Below are positions 44,880 through 55,817 of a stretch of 64,000 nt of DNA, piece after piece. The translations under genes were made by a program, and so were the position numbers. The notes beneath the pieces are model-generated. The model did not search any database. It worked only from the letters and a program-made list of their open reading frames with translations, and was not told the origin of the DNA. Source of the stretch: Aristolochia californica. Lineage: Eukaryota; Streptophyta; Magnoliopsida; Piperales; Aristolochiaceae. The stretch covers positions 17,159,227-17,223,226 of the forward strand of contig JARWKL010000012.1 in assembly GCA_029961685.1 (NCBI GenBank), in the 5' to 3' direction. Position 1 is the first letter of the stretch. Each line of letters starts with the position of its first letter.

Positions 44880-46360
44880 TTTCTCCCTAAACCTTCTTTT
44901 GGTTCCAACTTCCATTTCTGAATCTCTAGAGTTTGAATGGTGCTTCACCATATCTAATAGGGCATAAATCAACCGCTTCAAAAATCCTGACTCATCAAGC
45001 GCATCTATTGTCCTCTGTCTGTGTTCTTTTGCTGCACAGACTAGCAATGTAGCCCCACCAACTCTCACCTCTGAACTTGAGGAACGCATAAACGTACCAA
45101 CAAGAGATGCAATACAGCCAGGGTGCCCAACCAAGAGGTCACCTAGTAGGACTGGTTGTTCACCACATAACCGAGAAAGAATTTCTATAGCCTTGTCTTG
45201 AACTGGATGGGTCCACCAGTGAGGCAACGAACTAGAGGTTCCATGCTTGATGAAACTTCAAAAATGGCAATCCAAGGAGGGTATGTGAAATTCATACTTG
45301 GCTTTGTTTTGACCAAAAGGGAAAGCACTTCCAAAGCATCAGATGAATTTGTTCCTTCCATGTCCATGGCATTTAAACAGTCAACAAGTGCCAGGACTTC
45401 TAGAGAACCTTCGCCTAAAACTCTTGGCAAAGCAGAGACCACATCCTCAACAAGAGCTTCTCCAACTATTTGTGGGTCTGAAAAAAGATTAGCCAAGGCA
45501 GCAACAGCACTCTCAACTGCATTCATGGAAGAAGCCTTTGCCAGCTTGATTAAGGGTTTGACATCACCTTCAGCAATATAAGGCATCTTACTAGCTGTCT
45601 TAACCTTGGTAGAGCGGGATAAAGCTCCCAAGGCCTGAGCAGATTGGGTTGCAATAACATGAGTTTTGCTGGTCAAAAGTTTCATGCATGGATGAACAAT
45701 CTCATCAGTTGCAAGGCTGTCACAGATATCTTACCGTGTGCTGAATAGATCAGCCAAGACAAAAGCTGCATGATCTGGAGTTTCTTCAATTGAGGAGTTA
45801 AGAACTTGAACCAGAGATCTCAGCCCTTTATTTCCCAACCCTTCTGTTTGTACTAAGTCCTTTTGAGAAGCCATTGTAAGCACCTGCCCCATAACAGAAA
45901 TAGAATAAGCTTTCTATCTAGGCATATCTCCCAGGAGCAAAGCTCAAAGTTGGTTTACAGTGGCAGAGTCTGCAGATTGGATAAGCTTCATAAGAGCCTT
46001 TGCTAAAGCCTTTTGTCCCTTAGAGCCCCCACTTTTAAGAAGCCAAAGGAGAGCAGGGATTGCACCTGCACTCTCCACACATGCACGAATATCTTCACTG
46101 TGGCAGGATAAGTTCCACAATACATGTGCAGCATCCTCTAGTGCTTGTTGAAATCCCAACTCTAACAATTGTACCAAATGAGGGATCCCACCGGCAGCTG
46201 TAATTGCCCATGTGGAGTCATCAACATGGTCCAACAAGATCACCAACAATGAGACAACATATTCTTGATGTTGTTTACCTGATTGTCCCAGTAATGAAAT
46301 TACTGGAATATTTTTCGCTGGATTCCAATGGTGCATTGCCTCCACAACAGCAATTTGGAA
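44880..46360 (-). pseudogene. Captured fragment of a cellulose synthase interactive (CSI, armadillo-repeat) gene
   Basis: CSI proteins link cellulose synthase complexes to cortical microtubules by many armadillo repeats and a C2 domain. Minus-strand frames give successive armadillo segments: STWAITAAGGIPHLVQLLEL, EDAAHVLWNLSCHSEDIRAC (46230-46060), ATQSAQALGALSRSTKVKTA, PYIAEGDVKPLIKLAKASSM (45660-45530), SDALEVLSLLVKTKPSMNFT (45345-45285), DKAIEILSRLCGEQPVLLGD and SSEVRVGGATLLVCAAKEHR (45195-45020). It ends near the C2 linker (DPATVLGG, about 44850). A stop near 45944 and frameshifts near 45700 and 45200 break it. Only a small part of the roughly 2100-residue family length is present. Its place between LTR, PBS and PPT shows it was taken up by the retroelement. 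Confidence 0.9.
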
Positions 46361-47029
46361 AGTTGGAAGTGGCTCTCCTGCCCACCCCAAGAATACTACA
46401 GCAACGCAAATTTGAAATTGAGTCAGGCTGTATAACCCAGCCATAGAAAATTCATCCCTCCACAAGACCATTCTCAGCACCCCCAAAATTTTTTTATCTC
46501 CATTTTGTTTTACGTTGGCTCCCTTCTCAAAGGCAGAACTCCCACCCACTTGAAAATTTTCCAACTCCTCGACCAAGCCTGGAACAGTCTTATCAATCCC
46601 TTTCTTTACAGAAACAGGAATAGCACCGAGATTTGCAAGTTGTTCACTGAGCAGAGTCACGTGATTTGTTTCTTGTGTAATGTGAAGAGGAGCCTCCAAA
46701 ATAAAATTGAATTTTCCATAAGCAGGCACATACTGCTGTTTTTCCATCTCCTCATAGACCCCCAGTGCTTCCCCGACGTTCCTGTTGTGGCAGAATGCGA
46801 CTATCATGGCGTGCCAAACATTCTCATTTTGACTGGGAATTTCAGCAAATGTTTGGAAGACACCAGGATTATCCCCAAATTTGAAATCTATATGTATCAA
46901 AGAAGGGCCCCCGAAGACATAAATTTCTTAACCCAACTAGAAAACCGAGTAGTAGTCTTTTGGGAGATCTCGCAACATCTCACCAGATATCAAGACCACT
47001 GGTCTTGACAAACAGAAACTGGAAGGTAC
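46361..47029 (-). repeat. Segment A: duplicated block with PPR-like module
   Basis: It shares about 530 bp with 48516-49050 (over 90 per cent by eye), ending at the same GGTAC. The minus frame reads GKFNFILEAPLHITQETNHV, TLLSEQLANLGAIPVSVKKG and DKTVPGLVEELENF, whose family I do not recognise. About 137 extra bases (roughly 46731-46867) encode NVWHAMIVAFCHNRNVGEAL and GVYEEMEKQ, a PPR-like motif absent from the second copy. At the low end (46361) it passes into the CSI reading. Confidence 0.8.
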
Positions 47030-48515
47030 TGATAGATGTTTGATTTTGACATGAGAACTAGTTGACTAACCCTTATAATTGTGTTATAGGTGGTTATTTA
47101 TCGGTTTTCACTTGAAACGTGCATTTATTGAATTTGGCATTAATCACTGCTTATATTGCTTTTAGGGTTTATTTCTTCCTGAAATGATTTTTATGGATTT
47201 AATTATGGAATTTCAGGAGAATTTTGTGTGGAGAAGAAGATATTTACAGAAATGCCATTAGTGGGGGTGGTGATTTTTTAGGGCAAAAATCGTATTGAAA
47301 GCAAGGGGGTCGTGGACCAATAACAGGGGAGAAACAAAGGAGCCACCGGTGAAAGGAGAGGAGAGCTCGAGAGAGTCTCCCTCCAGCCACCGACCGTTCG
47401 GAGGGAAGACCCGAGAGGGCTCCCTTCGAACACCGTTCGTCACCATCGTCCACCACCATCCGGCAACTGAGAACAGACTGAGGAGAGCTCGAGAGAGTCT
47501 CCGTCGCGACGAGTTTGACGCTGCTCGTCAGGCCTAGAGGTGACCTGAGAGGGCTCCTCCGGCGCTGATTCCGCATTCCGACCATCCTCCGGCATCGATT
47601 ACCCATTTCTGACCATTTTCGGAGCTATTCCGACTCCGACCGAGACTCGAGAGAGCCGGTCAGAGGACTTCGGCTCCATTCCGTCATCCACCGCACCACC
47701 TCCATCCGTGGGTTTCTATCCTTCTTCGTCGGCGTCGTCTCTACCTCCGACCACTCGCTCTTGCAACCCGAAGCCATCAATTTCTGTAAATTGCAACACC
47801 CGTGAGAACCAGCCTTTGCTGCTCGAGCGGGAGGAAGGAGAAGGGGAGTAATCCGTCATTTTGTAATTTAATTTTCCTATAGTTTGAACTTAGGTTTTGA
47901 ATGTTTATTAAATTTGATTTGATAATTAATGTTTATCGAATATTTATTTTCTGGATATTTGATTAAATTAGCTAGTTAGGGAAGCATTGTAATTTAGGTT
48001 GGATTTTGGTATTTTAATCCGATTTTTGTCTTTCACTCTATGCGCCCGAGAGGGGCTAGACGCAAGGATTGAGAAATTGGATCCGTGGTTACGTGGCGCT
48101 CGAGAGAGGCACAAATCACGGTAAAATCCAGAGTTGATAATTTTAGCATCATCACAATAGGAAATTGATTCTCTGCATTCTATTGTAATCCGATCTCTGT
48201 CATTAACTCTAGGCGCCCGAGAGGGGCTAGACACAAGGATTGAGAATCCGGATTCGTGGTTACGTGGCACTCAAGAGAGGCACGAATCACGATAAAATCC
48301 AGAGTTGACGTTTCCTATTGTGCAAGTAGTTAATTAGATTATTGTTTGATAATTTAGGATATAATTGTGTTTAGTTCAGATTAATTCATCATATTTGGTT
48401 AGGCTAGTTGACTGAAGAATACACAAAATTCAGTCCTCCCTGTGGATATGACCCTCGTTTCCCGCTAGATTACATGAACGATTCGTACACTCGATGTAAT
48501 AAAAATTTCACATCA
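47030..48515 (+). repeat. Gypsy-LTR-like block between the two copies of segment A
   Basis: Starts TGATAGATG and ends with CCTCCCTGTGGATATGACCC, ATTCGTACACTCGATGTAAT and TTTCACATCAAGTT. This is the typical 3' end of plant Ty3/gypsy LTRs just before their primer site. It contains two direct units of 171 bp that start GCGCCCGAGAGGGGCTAGAC (48042 and 48213), and two GAGAGCTCGAGAGAGTCTCC words (47360 and 47483). Neither the expected primer site nor a target duplication is present. The frames in it are not coding. Confidence 0.6.
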
Positions 48516-49050
48516 AGTTGGAAGTGGCTCTCCTGCCCACCACAAGATTACTACAACAACAGAAATTTGAAATTGAGTCAGGCTGTATAACCCAGCCACA
48601 GAAAATTCATTCCTCCACAAGACCATTCCCAGCACCCCCAAAATTTTTTTATCTCCGTTTTGGTTTATGTTGGCTCCCTTCTCAGAGGCAGAACTCCCAC
48701 CCACTTGAAAATTTTCCAACACTTTGACCAAGCCTGGAACAGTCTTATCAATCCCTTTCTTTATAGAAACAGGAATAGCACCGAGATTTGCAAATTGTTC
48801 ACTGAGCAGAGTCATGTGATTTGTTTCTTGTGTAATGTGAAGAGGAGCCTCCAAAATAAAATTGACTTTTCCATAAGCAGGCACCAGGATTATCCCCAAA
48901 TTTGAAATCTATATGTATCAAAGAAGGGCCCTCGAAGACATAAATTTCTAAACCCAACTAGAAAACCGAGTAGTAGTCTCTTGGGAGATCTCGCAACATC
49001 TCACCAGATATCAAGACCACTGGTCTTGACAAACAGAAACTGGAAGGTAC
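48516..49050 (-). repeat. Segment A': second copy, with 137-bp deletion
   Basis: A near copy of 46361-47029 lacking the PPR-like module. The join sits at GGCAC/CAGGATT near 48884, where both parents have a GTG/CAC triplet, so the loss looks like a microhomology deletion. The GT..AG rule is not met, so it is not a spliced intron. Confidence 0.8.
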
Positions 49051-49254
49051 CTTTCAGAAAACATTCGATATGAAGAGATCCTGGGATTAATCCCGCAATC
49101 CAGGGTCACCAGCGAACTCACAATTGGAAGCACAAAATTCATTCAAGTCAGTGTCAACGATTCCAACCCCGAACTTCATTCGCGGATTATTCTGGAAACC
49201 AGAATCGAAGGGCCAGGAAATTTCATCTTCGGCAACAGTATCATTATCAGTGGC

Positions 49255-49897
49255 CTATTGAAGCAATTTCAATTCGAAATCTTCTAGACGAGACCTCTTT
49301 TCTTCCGCCAGAGCCACGATTTCTACTTCGAAATCGAAATCTCTGGATTTCTTTGCTTGTCGGTTCGCATAAGCCATCAATGGTGCTTGGCTGGATTGGT
49401 CATACCCCGTGCCAACCTCAAGCCTGAGCAGTTGCCAACGGCGAACAGAATGAAGGAGTGGCCAAAATTTAGAGCCTGGTTGCTGACCAGCGAATAGGTG
49501 GTTTGGTTCTGCTAGCGCAGAGTGGGTCTGCGGATTTGAGGTTGCCCCATCGTCTGATTTTTGGAAGTTGGGAAACCTTTTCCAATACAACGAGCTCTCG
49601 GATTTTTGGCGTCTTCTGTTTGGGAGGATGTATGGCGACCAGTGAGAGAGGGTTTGACGGCAAACCCCCTTCCGTTTTTGCTGACAAAGGTTGTGTTGGG
49701 CGCAGAGGAGGCAGTGTAGATGGAGGGGGTGGGGGCTGGTGGTCGGAATGCCGATTGGAACTGCTCGGAAGTGCAGTATCCCGTGCCATATACTCTTCCA
49801 TACGAAGAGCGAATTGATGAAATGCATTTCGAAGTTCCCTTAATTCTATTCGAACAGAGGTGACATAATTATGAGATTCCATTCGGATTTCTTCCAT
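49255..49897 (-). CDS. gag-like N-terminal ORF of the CSI-carrying element
   Basis: Starting at ATG 49897, some 63 bp inside the LTR, a 142-codon frame reads MEEIRMESHNYVTSVRIELR, ELRNAFHQFALRMEEYMARD, then a proline-rich stretch. An overlapping minus frame continues to 49255 (ANRQAKKSRDFDFEVEIVAL, ALAEEKRSRLEDFELKLLQ). The position after the primer site and the charged helical start are as in gag of plant gypsy elements, but no retrotrans_gag core or zinc knuckle is left. Function not proven. Confidence 0.45.
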
Positions 49898-49959
49898 AAG
49901 ATTTCACATGTCATTAGGAGAGGATGAACTGCCGACTATGGTCCGCTTTGATACCACAT

Positions 49960-50305
49960 TGATAAGCCCCATTTTCATGGATCAGCCACCAGATGATCTC
50001 TTCCTGGTTCCGAATCGGAAGACGTGATGATAACTAAGCTTTCGAAGGAAGCTTGCACCTTAGGCCTCATCAGAGAAAGAACCCGATCTCGTTTACACTA
50101 GTCTAGTCTAGATCAATGCTTAATTCATTACTCAGCCCGACCTCCCTATAAAGGGGATTAGGGAATGCATACAAGCAAAGGCCCAACCCGAGGGCACAAG
50201 TTTAAAGGAAATTACAATAAAACCCTCCTAACAAAATAAACTGGGAATTGCATAAATTAAAACCTATGTCTACTGATTACTCTGGATGTTATGGAGTCCG
50301 TAACA
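49960..50305 (-). repeat. 5' LTR (right) of the CSI-carrying element, with PBS
   Basis: 346 bp, plus-strand start TGATAAGCCCC and end CCGTAACA. The minus-strand primer site TGGTATCAAAGCGG (about 49956-49943) fits initiator tRNA-Met with one change. The exact CATAA duplication follows at 50306. Confidence 0.88.
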
Positions 50306-50310
50306 CATAA

Positions 50311-50569
50311 GTCTCAATGGTATTAAGACACCCTCTTTAGATTTCTACATCAAGTTAGACCACATCTCTAGTGTGCTTCTTGGGTAATTAATAACACCAG
50401 AGATAAGAAGGCGACTCTCATCATTTACAAAAATGGCAATACTCTCATAGGAAACATTGAAGAACATGTATGAAAAAGTCTTATATGATTCTCACAGTAA
50501 GAAATCTCACAAAACCAAAATTAATATGGTGGAAACTAAGAGTTGTCTCACAGAAGAGGTTCAATTTAA
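50311..50569. other. Short copia-like spacer
   Basis: Broken plus frames (DTLFRFLHQVRPHL-like, then ITPEIRRRLSSF) might be copia RNase H to tail material. I cannot confirm it. Confidence 0.2.
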
Positions 50570-51236
50570 AAGTGTTTTAGTTATGTTAGTCTTCTAATTA
50601 TGTTAAGTTATTTAATTATGTTAGGAGTTATCTTTTGGAATTTTGTTTTGGGTGTAACTAGGATAAGGGTAGTTTAATTGTAATCTGATTTTTCTTGTGT
50701 TGGAAGACACCTCAAGTTGCATTAAGGTAAAATGCATGCCGAAGTCAAGGAGGTGGCACAAAGGGTAAATAAGTGCTCTTCTCATAATGATGGTACAAGG
50801 ATTTAATTATGTAAGATGATGTATGTCTACTTATGTCTTTTCCTTTTGAAAGTTTGTAGCTCTAAGGGCATTGTAGTCAATGTAACACTCTCTCATAAAC
50901 TATAAATAGAAGCTCAAGGTAAGGAGTAGAGCATTCAAGTCTTCCCCACTTCTCTCAAATTCGTCCCTAGCCTTTTTCCCTTCTCCCAAGCTCTCACAAT
51001 CTCCATCTCTCTCTAGTCTTCTTTCTTTTCCCTTTTTTCTTCTTTCTTCCTCTCCTTTCTTCTCCTCCTCGTTTTCTTCTTCTCCTCTCTCACCACTTTG
51101 GTCGAGGACCTTATCATGAGATCCTAAATCCAACTACTTGTTTCCTCTATTATAAATAGAGACTCATTATACTTAGTTATAATCAAGTAAATAAATTATT
51201 ATTTTTCTCCAAAAATTCAACATATTATCAAAGCAG
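50570..51236 (+). repeat. Probable LTR with primer-binding site
   Basis: The block holds promoter-like ACTATAAATAGAAGCTCAAG (50900) and CT-rich sequence. It ends AAAAATTCAACA (51220), followed by TATTATCAAAGCAGGG (51221-51236), a diverged initiator tRNA-Met primer site. A partner LTR was not found and the left limit is a guess. Confidence 0.6.
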
Positions 51237-52779
51237 GGTCTGTAAATTGACATGAGACAACGAATTTCTCTCCGAATCAGGCTCAGTAACTTGCCCAATT
51301 TAGGGTTTTTTGCCTAGTTTAGTAACATAACCTTATATTAGAACCTCATTCTATTTCGGTGTCTGACCTCAGTGGACATGATGTAATCTCAGGTATTTGT
51401 TCACTAGTGTGACTTATGATTGATCTAGTATTTAGACATGGTTAGGCAATGGGAACAACACGTGTCTGGTGACCATGTAGGTAAGGAACTCGTCCCCGAT
51501 CACATCCCTCCAAGGCCTCATCCATATCAGGGTCTAGATCCTGCTCTCCCGCTCTGCCATTCATGCTTCATTGAAATCTTGAAGAAACTTGCTTCAAACA
51601 TAAAAACCTTCCCTAACTTGTATCCACCATATTTAAACGTGGATAATTCTATTATTGGAAACAATAACTCAGATGTGCTCAATATGAATCCTTGCTGAAG
51701 CAACATTGTTGACGACGGTGGTGAGAAGCCTCAATTTTCCCAAAATCCGTCAAGTACCAATTCTGCAAAATATGCTCCAAAAAGGGACCAACATTCCCTA
51801 CTCCTACCTGCTGCAAAATTCATAGCATCGTCAAGGAGGAGGATTTTGCAGTTGCCAAAATTATTTGATGCCAGAAATCCCAACCAGGAGTGCAAAGAAG
51901 AACTAATCCTGCTATGAGAGTTGCTTGGGTTTTTGTGTGTTAGATGAAAGACTTCAAATGAACTTCTAAACATAAATGAAATTCATAAAAACTGAAACGA
52001 AAACATACCTCCCATCATGGCGATCAATTTCCATCGTTTGGAGCGTCTCATCTGTTTTAGAGGCTCGTCGATGGCAACGTCCAAGCATCCTTTGCTAGAC
52101 TAGACCCAAACTTAAACTCCTCCTTTCCATCAAAGTGAGGAAAGGTTGTAATTGCTACTAGTTACAACTAATAACCACCATCTATGGGAAACCATCAAGT
52201 GAAAGGGTCAATTATGAAAATTGGCTAGCATTAGAACCTTAGCCGATATTCATTACTCTTTTATAATGCAAGTTGCTGAAGGTAGGATATCAAGGCCTTA
52301 ATAAACAAGGACTTCTATTTTACTACTGCTGAGATGGTGGCTAGAATCCTTCTTCGTGAAGCACTCGGCTTCAACAAATTGCTGATGCTTTTCTACTTCA
52401 ATAACCTTATCGAGTTGTTGTTTTTTTTCTGCTTCAATAACCTTATCAAATTGTTGTTGGTAATAAATGAGGCCCTTCTATTTGATGTGTAAGCTGAGTA
52501 TGCAGAAAGTAGATACTTGAACCATGTCAAGATCATGTTCGAACCTCCTTCATGTCATCGTCATGACAAGCCAAGCCCTGTAATTTCTTCAATTTCATTA
52601 TACATTGCTGCTTGCTGGTATTGTCTTTGTCCATTTGTGTCCTGCTTCGGCCATTAATCAAACTCCTCCTTGACAAACATGGAAGCTTTACATAATCCAT
52701 CCAAGCTGAACTCATCTGGGTAAGTTTTACTCTTGAACTTGGTGAGTTTTAATGCTTCTTGATCAGATTTCGTCGAGAC
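51237..52779. other. Retroelement interior or broken host exons, unclassified
   Basis: Just after the primer site a plus frame (51438-51698) with a Pro/His-rich start may be a gag remnant. On the minus strand near 52105-52012 the stretch VAIDEPLKQMRRSKRWKLIA and MMGG is followed by GTATGT, like a plant exon with its donor. Minus frames at 52770-52530 (FSLDGLCKASMFVKEEFD, QAAMYNEIEEITGLGLS) also look protein-like. I do not recognise either family. The copia element at 52785 is inserted in this sequence. Confidence 0.35.
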
Positions 52780-52784
52780 AAAAG

Positions 52785-53303
52785 TGTTAGGATTAACGAT
52801 GACAATAAAGTAAATGGTAAACATGAAAGAGACAAGATTTACGTGGTTCGTAAAATTACCTACGTCCATGGGAGCTGCAGAGGATTTTATTACTTTTTTG
52901 AGAATCACAATACAATAAGGAGGCTTCTAAGTTACAGCAGCAGCGTCATCTCATTGTGTCTCATAGCAACAACGAGTCCCACTGTCTCTCACAACAATGT
53001 TGTCTTGCATCGCCCTTCTCAAGCCTCTCAAGCTTCTATGTTCCAAAATGGCGTCGCCCTTCTTAGCCTCTTGAGCCTTCTCAATTCAGAAACAGTGTCG
53101 CCCTTCTCAGCCTCTCAAGCCTCCTCTATTCAGAAACAACTATCTCTCTCTAAGTCCAGAGATAGATGAAAAAAAATCAGCATAGAGGGAAACTTAATTT
53201 TTTTCCCTTTGAGTGCAATACACGCTAACGCATAAAAAGACTATGCAAAATCTCCTCCATGCCCTGCTTGAGTGGTGTGGGATAGGCTCCACAATACTCA
53301 ACA
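52785..53303 (-). repeat. 3' LTR (left) of the Tork-like copia
   Basis: 519 bp, starting TGTTAGGATTAACGATGACA on the plus strand and ending ACTCAACA. It contains about three copies of a roughly 41-bp unit around CGCCCTTCTCAGCCTCT (53010-53140). Confidence 0.92.
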
Positions 53304-54341
53304 ATTCTCCCACTTGGAGACTAGTTCACCCCTGTATCGCCCTCTTCATCAAACATGATATCCTCCACCTCTACAAGTCAATGCCTCTGTCTTCATGCTA
53401 GAAGACCAACTGAAGTTGCAACTTCAGCTTCTCAAGTGTAACACCCTTTGTCAACATATCAGCATGGTTCTTATTTCCACAAATTTTCTCAAGTAAAAAT
53501 TGTCCGTCATCTAATAATGAACGTATAAAGTGATACCTGATCTGAATGTACTTAGTCCTGGAATGAAACATTGGGTTCTAGGCAAGGAATAAGGCACTCT
53601 GACTATTGCTATAGAGAGTGCCCTTCTGATTCTTTTTGCCCAATTCCTCCAAGAAACTCTGTAGCCAGATCATCTCCTTTGCAGCTTCTGATACTGCAAT
53701 GTACTCAACTTCTGTAGTAGACAAAGAAACTGTTTTCTGTAGATTAGAACCCCATGAAACTGCAGTACCACCCAAAGTGTAAAAAAACCCTGTGGTACTT
53801 TTTTTGCTATCAATATCTCTAGCTAAATCAGCATCAACATAGCCCCTCACCTCTAAGCTCTCTCCTGAGAAACACAGGCACGTTTCTAAGGAGCCTTTTA
53901 GGTACCTCAGAATCCACTTCACTGCTTCCCAATGTTGTTTTCCTGGGTTACTCATGTATCTACTCACAACTCCTACTGCATGAGCAATATCCGGTCTAGT
54001 GCAAACCATAACATACATAAGTGAACCAATGGCTGAGGCATAAGGAACCTTACTCATATAATCTTGTTCCTCCTCTGACTTGGGTGATTGACCCTTGCTC
54101 AGTCTGAAGTGACTGCCCAAGGGTGTGCCAACTGGTTTGGCCTTGTCCATATTGAACCTACAGATTACCCTTTTCACATACTCAGCCTGTGAGAGTCTCA
54201 ACGTTCCTCTGACACTATCTCTGACAATTCTCATACCAAGGATTTGCTTCGCAACTCTCAAATCCTTCATTGCAAAGTGCTCTGACATCTGCTTCTTCAG
54301 ATTATTGATTTCCTCAATACTTGCCCCTGCAATAAGCATGT
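53304..54341 (-). pseudogene. copia RT C-terminal part and RNase H, cut from the rest of pol
   Basis: The frame 54339-53578 is open for 253 codons. It begins right after the split YVD|D box (MLIAGASIEEINNLKKQMSE), continues with the RT thumb (FAMKDLRVAKQILGMRIVRD, PYASAIGSLMYVMVCTRPDI) and enters RNase H (YVDADLARDIDSKKSTTGF, VSLSTTEVEYIAVSEAAKE, SNSQSALFLA). The final DNQ..HS.TKHI block is broken between 53577 and 53400. The N-terminal half of RT lies right of 58744. Confidence 0.92.
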
Positions 54342-54346
54342 TATCC

Positions 54347-54697
54347 TATTATGGTCCTGGATCTGCCACGGGTTATTGTTGAGAACCCACGTGGAATCGT
54401 AAGAAGACATAGAAAGGAAACGAAGATCAAACCAAAGGGAAGTTTGAAAACCCTAGAGCTCATTGATGAGTGCCCTAAGACTGTTTACCCTAAAATTAAC
54501 CTAACATCAATATTTGTCTTTCTCATTACTCTTACCACTTAAATAGGGTTCACCCTTATAGGGTTTAAGATAAAATATTACAAAAATACTCCTATAAATG
54601 AAATATTCCAAAAATACCACTGTGGCCTAAAACTGAAATAAAAAAATGTAAATTAAATTTTAAAAAATTAAATATTAATTTTATTGCGTGCATAACA
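54347..54697 (-). repeat. 3' LTR (left) of the VSR/ABCA-carrying element
   Basis: 351 bp. It pairs with 58390-58738: both have CTTGAAAACCCTAGAGCTC-like text, CTGTTTACCCTAAAATTAAC, TTAAATAGGGTTCACCCTTA and ATTGCGTGCATAACA. The first bases (TATTATGG against TGTTACGG) are mutated. Confidence 0.9.
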
Positions 54698-54949
54698 TTA
54701 CACCAACCTTGAAGAACGAGCTAGTCCTCAAGCACGAAAGTAGGGTCTGTATGCCGACGTCTTTGCCTGTGGGCAAGTAGCATCCACGGAGCTGTGTCCT
54801 CCCTCTAGACGCCCCAAATCTAGCGCATTCCACACGAGTAGCAATTTTTTTTTCACATCACTTGTTGTAGTAGACCCCAATACGAGTAAGAAAATGAACA
54901 ACAAGTTGATGTCACCTGTGCCAAACTGGTAACTGCTACTTCAACATTA

Positions 54950-55189
54950 ACAACCTTTGGGGGAGCTGCCCCAGCATTTGCCTCATTGGAAAAAAATAGC
55001 ATATCCCCGATAACCTCATTCTTTGGACCCAGTCCATGTTCATCCAATTGCCCAGCATACTCCACGAAAGTAGCATGGCCGTAAACACTGAGCATGATAG
55101 CAATATCATCGAGGTCGCCTACTTTGTCAAGATCCACCAATTCAAGGTTGTACCTTTGGTGAATCTTCTCGTCCCTAGAAAGAACATAT
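54950..55189 (-). other. Unassigned captured coding-like sequence
   Basis: The minus frame reads [40 protein letters not shown] and EHGLGPKNEVIGDM. It has the composition of a real protein but matches no family I can recall. It follows the vacuolar sorting receptor piece in the element and could be a further captured gene or the rest of an element gene. Confidence 0.35.
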
Positions 55190-55817
55190 GCACACCCCCA
55201 CGTATCCCTGAATCCAGCTGGACATTGGCCTTTACTACCCTCAGCCTCCTGACAAGCTGAAACGAAATGTCCATTTGAGGAGCATGCCAACAACCTCCAT
55301 TGTTTAGCTTGCATCGTCCAAGCCCACTTGCTGCACAATGGCTATAACCATCCCCCTTGAGCTGCACTCCTTATAGCCAGGGTCACTCACAGACTCTACC
55401 ATGGAAGGTGTCCATGCATGCTGTTCTATTCACCATTTTATCTCGCCAACAACCCCCATTGATGCTCAAGCATTTGTTCTGAATATCATTACGCAAACAA
55501 ACAATGGATTCAATAGTTTCCTCAAACCCAACACAAATAGCCTTCAGTACAGCACCTTCCTCTAACGTCCCTTGACACTGGCTATTTTGAATAAGAAAAG
55601 TAGGCAGAATGGTAACATAACCCCTGGATCCCTTACCCAGCACCGGATTGTCAGCATCAGCATATGCGTCGCCCATGCACTTCTCAATTTTCTGATTATC
55701 AAATGCAAGAGAAGTGATAACTGTATCAGCCCATTCCTTGTTGTACTTTGTGTCCTTCATAGGGCACCTGATTTGAAAGTCTGTCACATTCAGTTCTGCA
55801 TGGTCATCAACATAACG
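55190..55817 (-). pseudogene. Captured vacuolar sorting receptor (VSR) fragment
   Basis: VSRs are type I membrane receptors that take cargo to plant vacuoles. Minus frames give the central luminal region: [86 protein letters not shown] and the EGF-like start [20 protein letters not shown] (to 55383). In other frames [24 protein letters not shown] and [14 protein letters not shown] follow. The PA domain, transmembrane helix and tail are missing. Stops and frame changes make it non-functional. The segments run on without introns, which fits capture from mRNA. Confidence 0.9.

Larger units (their letters stand above)
44280..50305 (-). mobile_element. Pack-type LTR retrotransposon carrying a CSI gene fragment
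   Basis: LTRs at 44280-44625 and 49960-50305 face minus. The target duplication CATAA (44275-44279, 50306-50310) is exact. The primer site TGGTATCAAAGCGG lies just inside the right LTR, and the polypurine tract AGGAGGGGAGTGA lies before the left one. In minus order the interior has a gag-like N-terminal frame (49897-49255), segment A' (49050-48516), a gypsy-LTR-like block (48515-47030), segment A (47029-46361) with a PPR-like module, and about 1.5 kb of cellulose synthase interactive protein. No protease, RT or integrase is present, so it must have moved with enzymes from another element. Confidence 0.88.

Noticed and set aside
47244..47606. 120-codon minus frame and 80-codon plus frame
   Set aside because: They lie in a GC-rich part of a gypsy-LTR-like block with overlapping frames on both strands and no family match.
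48516..49050. Missing 137 bp of segment A' as a spliced intron (evidence of retrotransposition)
   Set aside because: The borders share a GTG triplet but do not obey GT..AG; a microhomology deletion fits better.
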